Notes: a model not told the origin generated them from the sequence alone. A DNA stretch of 64,000 nt from Oceanococcus sp964629015 (GCA_964629015.1 CAZVMN010000006.1:143125-207124); one strand, 5' to 3'. Shown: positions 25,465-34,135, counted from the first letter of the stretch. Program-made: numbers and translations.

Positions 25465-26114
25465 ACCCGGCACACATCGAAAACCCCTCACAACATGTGT
25501 GTGCCGCAAACCCGGCCGTGTTGGCGGAGATCTATGAGCCGGATATCAATCTGGCCATCTGGCAGGCGGAGCTGTCCAGCGCAGTGCGCGACTATGCCCA
25601 CGCGTTGAGCCTCAATACCCCGGCACCGAACCTGAAAATCACCGGCTGCACTGCGGACATCATTGACGAATTGAGCACGCGATTGCCTCAAGATTTACGA
25701 CGTCAACACTTGCTTGAACATGTGCGCCGTTGCTGTGAAATGTTCACGGACTTGTTCGACGCCAAAGACCTCGGCTTGCGTTTCGAGACCCTGGACCGCG
25801 CCATGTGCCCACGCTTTCATGTCGACAACCTGCCGGTCAGATTGATCACCACGCTGCATGGTGTTGCCACCGAATGGCTGCCGGAATTTGCCGTCGATCG
25901 ACAGTGGCTGGGCCGCCGCGGCGCGAATCAACCCGACCAGACCTCGGGGCTGATCCGCGACATCAATGCTGTCGCGCACATGCATGCCGGTGACGTCGCA
26001 CTGATGAAAGGCGAAGGCTGGGAGGGCAACCAGGGCCGTGGCCTGGTCCATCGCTCGCCGCAACCCGGCCCAGGAGCCAGCCGCTTGGTCCTGACACTGG
26101 ATTGGGTGTCCTGA
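25461..26114 (+). CDS. DUF1826 domain protein
   Basis: 217-residue cytoplasmic protein of the DUF1826 family. FHVDNLPVRLITTLHGVATEWL and VAHMHAGDVALMKGEGWEGN, ending GLVHRSPQ, are the conserved parts; the His/Asp pattern could form a metal site, but no activity is known to me. DUF1826 genes often accompany COG0523 and zur. ATGA overlap with the upstream GTPase and a 25-bp gap to zur make a three-gene operon. Confidence 0.85.
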   Translation: MNPAHIENPSQHVCAANPAVLAEIYEPDINLAIWQAELSSAVRDYAHALSLNTPAPNLKITGCTADIIDELSTRLPQDLRRQHLLEHVRRCCEMFTDLFDAKDLGLRFETLDRAMCPRFHVDNLPVRLITTLHGVATEWLPEFAVDRQWLGRRGANQPDQTSGLIRDINAVAHMHAGDVALMKGEGWEGNQGRGLVHRSPQPGPGASRLVLTLDWVS

Positions 26115-26139
26115 GCACAATCTCGTTTAAAATGAGCGC

Positions 26140-26604
26140 ATGTCGACTCCCCAACACGCCAAAAAAGCTGTTCAGCTGGCCGAACGACTGTGTCATGAAC
26201 GCGGTGTGCGCCTGACCCAGCAGCGACGCGATGTGCTGGCCATCATCAGCGCCAGCACGCGGCCTCTTGGGGCCTACGACATCATGGAAGCGCTTCGCGC
26301 CAAGCAACCCAGAATCGCCCCGCCAACGGTCTACCGCGCACTCGATTTTTTACGCGCAGAAGGCCTTATCCACAAGCTGGAATCTCTGCATGCCTACGTC
26401 GGCTGCCAACATCCGGATCATCCGCACTTCAGCCAGTTTCTGATCTGCAATGACTGCGGTGATGTGGATGAGTTGCACAGCGCCGGCGTGACCGGAAGCC
26501 TCGACGACGCGGCCCGGGCACGGGGATTTACCCCAGACCACCGCACCATTGAGGTGGTCGGTCGTTGTGCGCGTTGCTCGGACGAAACCTCACACACAAA
26601 ATAG
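26140..26604 (+). CDS. zur: Zinc uptake regulator Zur (Fur family)
   Basis: Zinc-sensing repressor, 154 residues. N-terminal winged helix with RLTQQRRDVLAIIS and PPTVYRALDFL, followed by CQHPDHPHFSQFLICNDCGDVDEL in parts; Cys103/Cys106 and Cys143/Cys146 are the structural zinc pairs, and Cys89 with nearby His residues fits the sensory site. It is distinguished from Fur by this Cys pattern. It ends the COG0523-DUF1826-zur operon and is probably autoregulated through the box at 24235. A strong terminator follows. Confidence 0.93.
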   Translation: MSTPQHAKKAVQLAERLCHERGVRLTQQRRDVLAIISASTRPLGAYDIMEALRAKQPRIAPPTVYRALDFLRAEGLIHKLESLHAYVGCQHPDHPHFSQFLICNDCGDVDELHSAGVTGSLDDAARARGFTPDHRTIEVVGRCARCSDETSHTK

Positions 26605-26638
26605 AAACCCCTCCGCAAGCAAACTTGCGGAGGGTTTT
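26605..26638. terminator. Bidirectional terminator after zur and the His-rich gene
   Basis: CTCCGCAAG/CTTGCGGAG stem extended by AAACCC/GGTTT, then TTTT on the plus strand and an A-run for the minus strand. It lies between the convergent zur and the 62-codon gene. Confidence 0.88.
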
Positions 26639-26650
26639 TCGTCTCCGAGT

Positions 26651-26839
26651 CTAGTGGTGGTCGTGGTCGGACTCGCCCAACTCCCCAATCAGCAGCACGC
26701 CATCGTCGCAGCCAAAGCCAGACCAATGGGCATTGGATCCGCCGCCGTGCAATGACAGACAGCTTTCTTCGCTGCGCCCTTCGTCGTGGAGATCATGGTT
26801 GTGCAGTTCGTGCAAGACGAATTGTTTTAAGCCTTGCAT
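26651..26839 (-). CDS. Small histidine-rich putative metal-binding protein
   Basis: 62 residues with 9 His and 2 Cys: clusters HELHNHDLHDE (His10, 13, 15, 18), CLSLHGG (Cys27, His31), His38, Cys44 and the terminal DHDHH (His59, 61, 62). No signal peptide or membrane segment, so it is probably cytoplasmic. Support for being real: AGGGAG four bases before the ATG, a shared strong terminator at its 3' end, and a divergent position from the beta-propeller lipoprotein with a Zur box between them. I know no family for it. A role as zinc buffer or small metallochaperone is inference. Confidence 0.7.
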   Translation of the reverse strand: MQGLKQFVLHELHNHDLHDEGRSEESCLSLHGGGSNAHWSGFGCDDGVLLIGELGESDHDHH

Positions 26840-26929
26840 AGCACTCCCTGTTGCGTTGCGATCCCGGCACTCTCAAGCCGGGTGAATCGATAAGAACGGC
26901 CTGCGTAACCAGCAGTCCGCTTTTTGTAA

Positions 26930-26944
26930 TGTTATATTGTTTCA
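26930..26944. promoter_or_regulatory. Second Zur-box-like site
   Basis: TGTTATATTGTTTCA preserves the complete left half-site of the Zur consensus (with preceding AA) and part of the right one; another TGTTAT follows at 26946. It lies in the intergenic region shared by the His-rich gene (minus) and the lipoprotein gene (plus), where it could control both. Confidence 0.6.
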
Positions 26945-26977
26945 TTGTTATCCCACATTTGCAGCACGGAAACGACT

Positions 26978-27904
26978 ATGACAAGCGTCCCCAACATCCC
27001 CAGATTCATTGCCATCACAGCCATACTTGCCATCAGCGCCTGCTCTGACAGCTATGTCGCATCACCGCAGGACAACGGCAAACTGAAGGGCACAATTGCC
27101 TTCGTTTGCGAATTCGATCAGGGCGACAATGACGAGCTGTGTCTGCTCAACCCCGACGGAAGCAATCTTCGCCGCATCACCAACAATGCCGGCCCAGATC
27201 TCGCGCCGGCTTGGAGCCCAGACGGCACAAAGCTGAGTTTCAACAGCCGTCGCCCTCCTCACAGCGACCGCCCGCAAATCTACAGCTACAACCTGGCCAG
27301 CAAACTGGTCCTGCGCATCTCGAGCAGTGATGTGCAAGATCACCGACCATCGTGGACGCCCAACGGACAAGCTGTGGTGTTCCAGCGCGGCGATTTTTTA
27401 AGTGGTTTTGAACTGTACCGACAGGCTGAACGCAATGGTCATCCCCAGCAGCTCACCACATATACGGGACACATCAGCGCAGCGGGTTCGTATTCACCGG
27501 ATGGGCAGTTCTTGCTGTTTCAGTCCAATTTTGCGATCGACGACCTGTTTCCCTTCTCGACCTACATCGTCGATGTCGCCAGCGGCTCCACCACCCAGCT
27601 GGCAACCAGCGTCACTGACTCTCACGATGGTCCGCGCTTTTCGCCGGATGGGACAAAGGTGGCATTCGCCGCGGCCGGCAATCTGTTCACTGTGGACAGA
27701 TCCACGGGATCGGTCTCACAAATCACCCACGGCGGATTTTATGACCTGGCACCGGACTGGTCGCCAGACGGCTCCATGTTGGTCTTCCAATCCGATCGCA
27801 AGCACCCGGACACCGCCTCGCTACATATCATCGAACTGGAGACGGGCGCGATCCACTATATTGGCGATGGCCGTACTCCCGTGTGGACCGCCACCGAGCA
27901 CTGA
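26978..27904 (+). CDS. TolB-like beta-propeller (PD40) lipoprotein
   Basis: 308 residues with lipoprotein signal (lipobox ISAC, about residue 21), then repeated blades carrying the PD40 hallmark Ser-Pro-Asp-Gly: APAWSPDGTKLSF, SYSPDGQFLLF, RFSPDGTKVAF and DWSPDGSMLVF. It should sit in the periplasm on a membrane leaflet. It heads the zinc-type ABC cluster behind a Zur-box-like site, the position where related clusters encode a His-rich DUF2796 binding protein. It may act as a substrate or partner-binding scaffold, but this is inference; the protein itself is not His-rich. Confidence 0.85.
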   Translation: MTSVPNIPRFIAITAILAISACSDSYVASPQDNGKLKGTIAFVCEFDQGDNDELCLLNPDGSNLRRITNNAGPDLAPAWSPDGTKLSFNSRRPPHSDRPQIYSYNLASKLVLRISSSDVQDHRPSWTPNGQAVVFQRGDFLSGFELYRQAERNGHPQQLTTYTGHISAAGSYSPDGQFLLFQSNFAIDDLFPFSTYIVDVASGSTTQLATSVTDSHDGPRFSPDGTKVAFAAAGNLFTVDRSTGSVSQITHGGFYDLAPDWSPDGSMLVFQSDRKHPDTASLHIIELETGAIHYIGDGRTPVWTATEH

Positions 27905-28065
27905 GTTTTTTGAGTCAGGCCACGCCCTTGCACTTGGAATCGTGACTGTATGCCTCAGCCAAGCCTGAATAGCTCGCACATCATGTGCTTGTTCACCGCG
28001 ACGGCGTCCTCAGTGACGACTCTGGCTCATCAATGTGGCCTGACCTCAAGGCATGAGTGCTCTAG

Positions 28066-28710
28066 ATGAATCTTCTAAATATTGAGCATCTACAGCATCG
28101 ATATGCCCAAGATGTGGCGCTGAAACTCGACCACCTCACGCTCTCCGCAGGTGAACAGCTGCTGGTGCTGGGGCCATCCGGTTGCGGCAAGAGCACCCTT
28201 CTGCATGTCATCGCCGGTCTGCTCCGCCCCAGCAGCGGCCGGATCAGCGTATGCGGGCAGGATTTGAGCCAGCTGTCCGCCAGTGCCATGGACCGTTTTC
28301 GCGGCCACCATCTGGGTATTATTTTTCAGCGCTTGCATCTGATTCCCGCCTTGACCGTGGCGCAAAATCTGGCGCTGGCCCAGCGTCTTTCGCGCAGCTC
28401 AGGCGGAGGGCACGATGTCCAAGATATGTTGGCTCGTCTGGGCATCGAGAGCTGCGCGAATGCATTGCCCGGTACGCTGAGTCAAGGCCAGGCACAGCGT
28501 GTCGCGGTGGCCCGCGCCTTGGTCCACAGCCCACGCCTGCTGTTGGCTGACGAACCCACGTCCAGCCTGGATGACGACAACGCACAACGCAGCATGACGC
28601 TGATTCGTGAACACGCCCAAAAAACCGGCGCAGGCTTGATCGTGGTAACCCATGATCAACGCCTGCGGGGCCAGTTCACACGTGAACTGGTGATGGAGGG
28701 AAGCCCATGA
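28066..28710 (+). CDS. ABC transporter ATP-binding protein (LolD/MacB type)
   Basis: 214-residue ATPase with Walker A GPSGCGKSTL (about 33-42), Q-loop FQRLHLIPALT, signature LSQGQAQRVAVARAL and Walker B LLLADEPTSSLD. The type fits FtsX-like permeases of the MacB/LolCDE class rather than importers of the ZnuC type. The 161-bp gap from the lipoprotein gene has no obvious terminator. ATGA overlap with the permease gene shows they form a complex. Confidence 0.92.
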   Translation: MNLLNIEHLQHRYAQDVALKLDHLTLSAGEQLLVLGPSGCGKSTLLHVIAGLLRPSSGRISVCGQDLSQLSASAMDRFRGHHLGIIFQRLHLIPALTVAQNLALAQRLSRSSGGGHDVQDMLARLGIESCANALPGTLSQGQAQRVAVARALVHSPRLLLADEPTSSLDDDNAQRSMTLIREHAQKTGAGLIVVTHDQRLRGQFTRELVMEGSP

Positions 28711-29933
28711 CCTGGTTGCGTTTCGCCCTGGCCAATCTCCGCCACAACGCATTGGGCAGTGCTGTCAACGTCATACTCCTGGCCCTGGGCACCGCCAGTA
28801 TCGTTTTGCTCCTGCTCGCCAGTGAACAGTTCTCTCGCACGCTGGCCCGTGACGCGCAGAACATTGATCTCGTCCTCGGGGCCAAAGGCAGCCCGGTACA
28901 GTTGATTTTGTCCAGCGTCTATCACGCCGACATACCCACGGGAAACATCCCGCTGGAAAGCGCAATGCGGTGGGCAGAAGATCCCCGCATAGCTGCGGCT
29001 GTGCCCTTATCCCTGGGGGACAGCTACCAAGGTTTTCGCATTGTCGGCACCCGTCCGCAATACGCTGAGCTGTACGCTGCCCAACTCAGCGCCGGTCGCT
29101 ATTGGGATGCGCCGATGCAAGCTGTACTCGGAGCATCCGTAGCTCGCGCCACTGGTTTAGCCTTGAACGACACATTCTCTGGTGCTCACGGGCTGGTCGC
29201 CAGTACTGACGTGCACGAGCATCAGAAGTACACGGTGGTAGGGGTGCTAGACGACAGCGCGAGCGTGCTTGACCGTTTGATACTCACGTCACTTGAAAGC
29301 GTTTGGGCACTGCATGACGGTGAGCATGATGAACACGAAGAGGCTGATCATCAGCACCGTCACGATGATGATCACGGCAATGAATCTTCGCGCGAAATCA
29401 CCGCCATGCTGCTGCGTTACGCCTCGCCTATGGCAGCAATCAGTCTGCCGCGTCAGATCAACAGCACGTCGATGATCCAGGCTGCCTCGCCTGCTTTCGA
29501 GCTATCGCGCCTGCTGCAATTGGTCGGCTTGGGCGTGGACGGTTTGCGCGCGTTCGCGGCCATCCTCATCGTCACTGCCGGATTCGGCATCTTCGCCGCG
29601 CTGTATGGCGCACTCAAGTCGCGCAGCGCGGATCTGGCCACGCTGCGCTGCCTCGGCGCTACACGTGGTGATCTGATGTTTGCCCTGCTACTGGAAGGTT
29701 TGATCCTGTCCATACTGGGTGCCGTTGTGGGCTTCGCCCTAGGACATCTGGCAACAACAGCTTTGGGTCTTTGGCTGGAGGCCACGCGCGGTGTTTCGGT
29801 AACCGGTCTCATTTGGCTCCCGCAGGAATCCGTGCTGTTCCTGGGCATCGTGATCGTCGGCATTGTGGCCAGCGCCCTGCCCGCCTGGCAGGCGTATCGC
29901 GTGGACGTGATTCGCACATTGCAGGCACCCTGA
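28707..29933 (+). CDS. FtsX-like ABC permease with His-rich periplasmic loop
   Basis: 408 residues with four membrane segments: one near residues 18-38 and three in the last third (about 270-395), the MacB/FtsX layout with a large periplasmic domain between. Within that domain residues 203-223 hold seven His interspersed with Asp/Glu (from HDGEHDEH through DHQHRHDDDH), a likely zinc-binding loop. The gene is coupled to the ATPase gene and to the DUF3299 gene. The set matches the zinc-responsive ABC locus of P. aeruginosa (PA4063-PA4066 type) as I recall it. Confidence 0.88.
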   Translation: MTWLRFALANLRHNALGSAVNVILLALGTASIVLLLLASEQFSRTLARDAQNIDLVLGAKGSPVQLILSSVYHADIPTGNIPLESAMRWAEDPRIAAAVPLSLGDSYQGFRIVGTRPQYAELYAAQLSAGRYWDAPMQAVLGASVARATGLALNDTFSGAHGLVASTDVHEHQKYTVVGVLDDSASVLDRLILTSLESVWALHDGEHDEHEEADHQHRHDDDHGNESSREITAMLLRYASPMAAISLPRQINSTSMIQAASPAFELSRLLQLVGLGVDGLRAFAAILIVTAGFGIFAALYGALKSRSADLATLRCLGATRGDLMFALLLEGLILSILGAVVGFALGHLATTALGLWLEATRGVSVTGLIWLPQESVLFLGIVIVGIVASALPAWQAYRVDVIRTLQAP

Positions 29934-30814
29934 TGCATCGAATTCTTATCGGTTTGTTGAGCATGACGCTGTGGATACTGGCCCACCCACTTCACGCCCA
30001 AGGTGCGCCAGAGACAACACCCGCAGCAACATTGTCACCAGCGGAACTCGAAGCCGAAGCGCCGAGCCAGATATCCAGTGCTCCCGACGCTGCGTCCAAG
30101 GTACCCACACTGTCTCTGTATGCCGAGTCCGCCTACCTGAACGCTGACGGCGAGCTCGTTGTTGACGTGCTGGAACAGGACTACGCGTACTTTTCGCTGT
30201 CGATAACTGACCATCAAGGTTTGCCCATGAGCGGTATCGCTCCTGAGATCACGATCGACGGAGGCAGCCGCATCATCAAGCTGGAGGAGTCCAACAGCGG
30301 CGCGGTCAGCAATGAATACGGTCAGTTTGATTTCGCAGTGATTGGAGGCGCTATGGGCATGGACACTCTCAGTGTTCGCGCTGCCGGCCAAACCACGCGC
30401 GCGCGCATCAATGTCATTAGCCTCAAAGCCGCCGGATTCGCCAGCCCCGAAGACATTGAAGGCGTGTTGTCGTGGACAGAACTGACCCAAGCGCGCGTGG
30501 AATACACCGACACTGGCCTGACCGCCGAGTTTCCACCCGCCATTGCCGATCTCAATGGCAAACCCGTCAAGCTGGCGGGATTTATGCTCCCGCTGGAAGC
30601 TCAGCGACGGCAAACACGCTTTCTACTCACATCCAGCCCACCGAGCTGTTTCTTCCACATTCCTGGCGGCCCCGCCGGCGCGGCCGAGGTTGTTGCACCG
30701 AAAGGCATTGAAGTCAGCTGGGACTTGATTGTGCTCGAAGGGCGGCTCGAAACCCTGTCGTCCAGCGAAGATGGGGTTGTTTACAGATTGCTGGACGCGC
30801 AACAGCAGAAATAA
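29933..30814 (+). CDS. Periplasmic DUF3299-domain protein
   Basis: 293 residues with an N-terminal signal peptide (cleavage near HAQG, about residue 24). The central part is a Ser/Asn-rich Ig-like region; the C-terminal 110 residues match DUF3299 (LNGKPVKLAGFMLPLE, PPSCFFHIPGGPA). The start overlaps the permease stop (TGATG). DUF3299 proteins accompany FtsX-type zinc ABC systems; the biochemical role is unknown. The long N-terminal extension before DUF3299 is more than the family usually has. Confidence 0.8.
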   Translation: MHRILIGLLSMTLWILAHPLHAQGAPETTPAATLSPAELEAEAPSQISSAPDAASKVPTLSLYAESAYLNADGELVVDVLEQDYAYFSLSITDHQGLPMSGIAPEITIDGGSRIIKLEESNSGAVSNEYGQFDFAVIGGAMGMDTLSVRAAGQTTRARINVISLKAAGFASPEDIEGVLSWTELTQARVEYTDTGLTAEFPPAIADLNGKPVKLAGFMLPLEAQRRQTRFLLTSSPPSCFFHIPGGPAGAAEVVAPKGIEVSWDLIVLEGRLETLSSSEDGVVYRLLDAQQQK

Positions 30815-30815
30815 G

Positions 30816-30842
30816 AACGGCAGCGTCAAAGACGCCGCCGTT
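30816..30842. terminator. Hairpin between convergent DUF3299 and katG genes
   Basis: AACGGC-A-GCGTC / GACGC-C-GCCGTT stem with an AAA loop. A short T-run is lacking, but the stem is strong and sits between two stops. Confidence 0.55.
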
Positions 30843-30864
30843 GATTCAACAAGCGCGATCCGCC

Positions 30865-33156
30865 TTAGGACAGATCGAAGCGATCCAACTGCATCACTTT
30901 GACCCAGGCGGAGACGAAATCCTGCACGAACTTCTCCCTGGCATCGTCAGCGGCGTAGACCTCGGCAATCGCGCGCAGCTCGGAATGCGAGCCGAAAATC
31001 AAGTCAACCGGCGTAGCGGTCCAACGCAGATTACCGCTGGCCCGGTCACGCCCTTCATACAATCCATCCTGGCCGGGCACTTTTTGCCAGCGGGTCGACA
31101 TGTCGAGCAGATTGATGAAGAAATCTTGACTGAGTTGACCCGGCTTGGTTGTGAAGACACCGTGTTTGGAACCCTGCGCATTGGCGTCTAGCACCCGCAG
31201 GCCTCCAACCAGAACGGTCATCTCCGGCACACTGAGGCTGAGCAGATTAGCCCGATCGACGAGCTTAGCCGCCGGTGAGACACGATTGCTCTTGTCGTAG
31301 TAATTACGGAAACCATCGGCAGCAGGCTCCAGCACTGCAAAAGACTCTGCGTCAGTTTGCTCTGCCGTGGCATCCACGCGCCCCGGTGCGAAAGGCACTT
31401 TGACCTTAACGCCTGCCTTCTCTGCGGCTTTTTCCACCGCCGTGCTACCCGCCAGAACAATCACGTCAGCCAACGAGACTTTCCGCCGAGATGAGGCATT
31501 GAAGTCGCGCTGCACTTGTTCCAGCGAAGCCAACACCGTGGCAAGCTCGTCCGGGTTGTTGACCGGCCAATCCTTCTGCGGCGCCAGTCGCACACGCGCA
31601 CCGTTGGCACCGCCGCGCATGTCGGTTGCGCGAAAGCTAGCTGCGGAGGCCCACGCGGTGCGCACCAGTTCGGGCACGCTGTGACCGGTCTGCAGGATGG
31701 CGGCCTTGAGCTTTTTAACATCCGCATCATTGATGACCGGGCCCGAGGCCTTTGGCAACGGGTCTTGCCACAACAAATCTTCATCGGGCAGGTCAACACT
31801 GACGTAACGTGACCGAGGCCCCATGTCGCGATGGGTCAACTTGAACCAGGCCTTGGCGAAGGCACGCTCAAACTCTTCCGGGTTTTCCTGGAAGCGTTTA
31901 GCGATTTTGCGATACGCCGGATCCTCCTTCAGCGACAGGTCGGTGGTGAACATGATAGGCGCATGGCGTTTGCTCTTATCATGCGCATCCGGCACCAGAT
32001 TGGCGGCCTGACCATCGGCCGGAATCCACTGGGTGCCACCGGCAGGACTCTTGGTTTTGACCCACTCGAAGGCAAACAAATTGTCCAGGTACTGCGTCGT
32101 CCAGGCGACCGGATTCACAGACCAAGCACCTTCCAGGCCGCTGGTTGTGGTGTCCGCACCCTTGCCGCTGCCACATTTGTTTTTCCAGCCAAAGCCTTGC
32201 TCCTCGAGCGGAGCAGCAGCCGGCTCGGGGCCGACGCAGTCTTCTGGCTTTTTCGCCCCGTGTGCTTTGCCGAAGGTGTGACCACCGGCGATCAGGGCGA
32301 CAGTCTCCTCGTCGTTCATGGCCATACGTGCAAAGGTATCGCGAATGTCCTGCGCGGCTGCCAAAGGATCAGGCACACCATTAGGGCCCTCCGGGTTGAC
32401 GTAAATCAGGCCCATTTGCACTGCAGCCAGTGGGCGTTCCAGTTCGCGATCACCGCTGTAGCGTTCGTCCGCCAACCATTCCTGCTCCGGCCCCCAATAA
32501 ACCAGGTCGGGCTCCCAATCATCGGCGCGGCCACCGGCAAATCCGTAGGTTTTGAAACCCATGGATTCCAGCGCCACATTGCCTGTCAAGACCATCAGGT
32601 CCGCCCACGACAAACTGCGCCCGTACTTCTGCTTAATCGGCCAAACCAGTCGACGCGCCTTATCCAAGTTCGCATTATCCGGCCAACTGTTGAGCGGCTC
32701 AAAGCGTTGCTGCCCGCCACCCGCGCCACCGCGGCCATCGAAAATACGATAGGTGCCGGCGCTATGCCAAGCCATGCGAATAAAGAACGGCCCATAGTGA
32801 CCGTAATCAGCCGGCCACCAGTCCTGCGATGTGGTCAGCGTGGCTTTGATGTCCTCCTTGACGGCCTCGATATCCAGCGTTTTGAATGCTGCTGCGTAGT
32901 CAAAGTTGTCGTCAAAAGGGCTGGATTCGGCGGCATGCTGACGCAAAGGCCGCAAATCCAGCTCTTCCGGCCACCAGAACGAATTCGGTTTAGCCATGCC
33001 GGGTTGCGACATGTCTGTGGAACTGGGCTGGACCGGTTCAGATTCCGGCTTGGGAACTGGGGGCGTCACATCATCGGCGGCGTTTCCGCAGGCCGACATC
33101 CAGGGTATGAGTGCAAGTGCGAGTGCACCCGCAACAAGTGGGGATCGGGTTCGCAT
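30865..33156 (-). CDS. katG: Periplasmic lipoprotein catalase-peroxidase
   Basis: Bifunctional haem catalase-peroxidase degrading H2O2. 763 residues from ATG 33156, chosen for GAGGAG upstream and the signal sequence that follows. The N-terminus (LALIPWMSAC, Cys23) looks like a lipoprotein signal, so this is an exported KatG, like KatP, rather than the usual cytoplasmic form. Active-site stretches: RMAWHSAGTYR (Trp and Tyr/His of the distal side), GLIYVNPEGPNG (adduct Tyr), RMAMNDEETVALIAGGHTFGKAHG (adduct Met and proximal His). The C-terminal inactive duplicate domain is complete. Confidence 0.93.
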   Translation of the reverse strand: MRTRSPLVAGALALALIPWMSACGNAADDVTPPVPKPESEPVQPSSTDMSQPGMAKPNSFWWPEELDLRPLRQHAAESSPFDDNFDYAAAFKTLDIEAVKEDIKATLTTSQDWWPADYGHYGPFFIRMAWHSAGTYRIFDGRGGAGGGQQRFEPLNSWPDNANLDKARRLVWPIKQKYGRSLSWADLMVLTGNVALESMGFKTYGFAGGRADDWEPDLVYWGPEQEWLADERYSGDRELERPLAAVQMGLIYVNPEGPNGVPDPLAAAQDIRDTFARMAMNDEETVALIAGGHTFGKAHGAKKPEDCVGPEPAAAPLEEQGFGWKNKCGSGKGADTTTSGLEGAWSVNPVAWTTQYLDNLFAFEWVKTKSPAGGTQWIPADGQAANLVPDAHDKSKRHAPIMFTTDLSLKEDPAYRKIAKRFQENPEEFERAFAKAWFKLTHRDMGPRSRYVSVDLPDEDLLWQDPLPKASGPVINDADVKKLKAAILQTGHSVPELVRTAWASAASFRATDMRGGANGARVRLAPQKDWPVNNPDELATVLASLEQVQRDFNASSRRKVSLADVIVLAGSTAVEKAAEKAGVKVKVPFAPGRVDATAEQTDAESFAVLEPAADGFRNYYDKSNRVSPAAKLVDRANLLSLSVPEMTVLVGGLRVLDANAQGSKHGVFTTKPGQLSQDFFINLLDMSTRWQKVPGQDGLYEGRDRASGNLRWTATPVDLIFGSHSELRAIAEVYAADDAREKFVQDFVSAWVKVMQLDRFDLS

Positions 33157-33327
33157 GGACTGACTCCTCGTTTTTGGTTGTGGCTTTGTGCCAAAGCGAA
33201 ACATATCATTTGATTTTTTAATTATTAATAGATTTTCGATTGTATTTTCTGATCGTTAACATTGTTTTCGCGTATCGCACGTCGCAACACCCAGCTCACC
33301 CTGATTCAATGGGATAATTGACGGCTG

Positions 33328-34077
33328 ATGAAAACGCTTGAAGCTCTTTCCCCCGCACTCGCCGCGACCACACAGCAGGTTGCAGACCACGGTTATGCGC
33401 TGATGTCGGGCGACCAGCTGCGCCCACAAATCGAACTGTTCGGCACACTGGATGACTGGGCCGGCTTCAGCGCCAGCTGGGACGATTTGCATGTCGACCC
33501 ATACATGGCAGACGGTGGCCGTTATCGCCGACGTCGTCATGCCTGCTTCGCCATCTCACGCGATGAGGAGCCGCAGCTTGCACCGGCGCAGGCTCACTAC
33601 CAAAGCCTGGAATACAACCGCCTGAATGGCGGTATCCCACGCTGGTTTACGCCGATTGCGACCGAAGTTTGCGAGGGTCCGTCCATGCACACGCTGCTGC
33701 GTTTTGGGGCGCGACTTTTCGAGCATCTGTCGCCGCTAACTCAGCAATGGCACTGCGAGGTCCACCAGTTTCGCATCGAAGCCCAGGTCGGCCAGGATGG
33801 TCAGCCCACCCCTGAAGGTGCACATCGCGATGGAGTCGACTATGTTCTGGTGCTGCTGATCCAGCGCCATAACATTGCCAGCGGTGTCACCCAGATCTTC
33901 GATCCTGAGGGCACCGAACTGGGCAGCTTTACCCTGGCGCAACCGTTGGATGCGGCGATCATCAATGACCACCGCATTTTTCATGGGGTCACCCCGGTCA
34001 GCCCAATCTGCGTGGATGAACCATCGTTTCGCGACGTGCTTGTCATCACCTACGCAAAACGTCCCAACGAAAAGTGA
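33328..34077 (+). CDS. 2OG-Fe dioxygenase family protein (PF10014 type)
   Basis: 249 residues, probably a free amino-acid hydroxylase related to L-isoleucine dioxygenases. The iron ligands are His166-x-Asp168 (GAHRDGVDYV) and a distal His in NDHRIFHGV (His215 or His219); the 2OG-binding Arg is likely in the C-terminal RDVLVITYAKR. Size and motif spacing match the family. It stands alone, divergent from katG. The substrate cannot be predicted. Confidence 0.85.
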   Translation: MKTLEALSPALAATTQQVADHGYALMSGDQLRPQIELFGTLDDWAGFSASWDDLHVDPYMADGGRYRRRRHACFAISRDEEPQLAPAQAHYQSLEYNRLNGGIPRWFTPIATEVCEGPSMHTLLRFGARLFEHLSPLTQQWHCEVHQFRIEAQVGQDGQPTPEGAHRDGVDYVLVLLIQRHNIASGVTQIFDPEGTELGSFTLAQPLDAAIINDHRIFHGVTPVSPICVDEPSFRDVLVITYAKRPNEK

Positions 34078-34100
34078 AACGGACGACGTCCGGCCAGCTT

Positions 34101-34129
34101 TTGATTCAGCGCGGTCCGCGTATTAGAAT
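34101..34129 (+). promoter_or_regulatory. Strong sigma70-like promoter downstream of the dioxygenase gene
   Basis: -35 TTGATT (34101-34106), exactly 17 bp, then -10 TAGAAT (34124-34129). It fires into a region with no conserved protein gene; the inferred start near 34136 lies just before two stable hairpins. Confidence 0.65.
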
Positions 34130-34135
34130 GCGCCA

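Noticed and set aside
31831..33213. 460-codon frame antisense to katG
   Set aside because: Lies entirely over the conserved KatG sequence; no family features in its translation.
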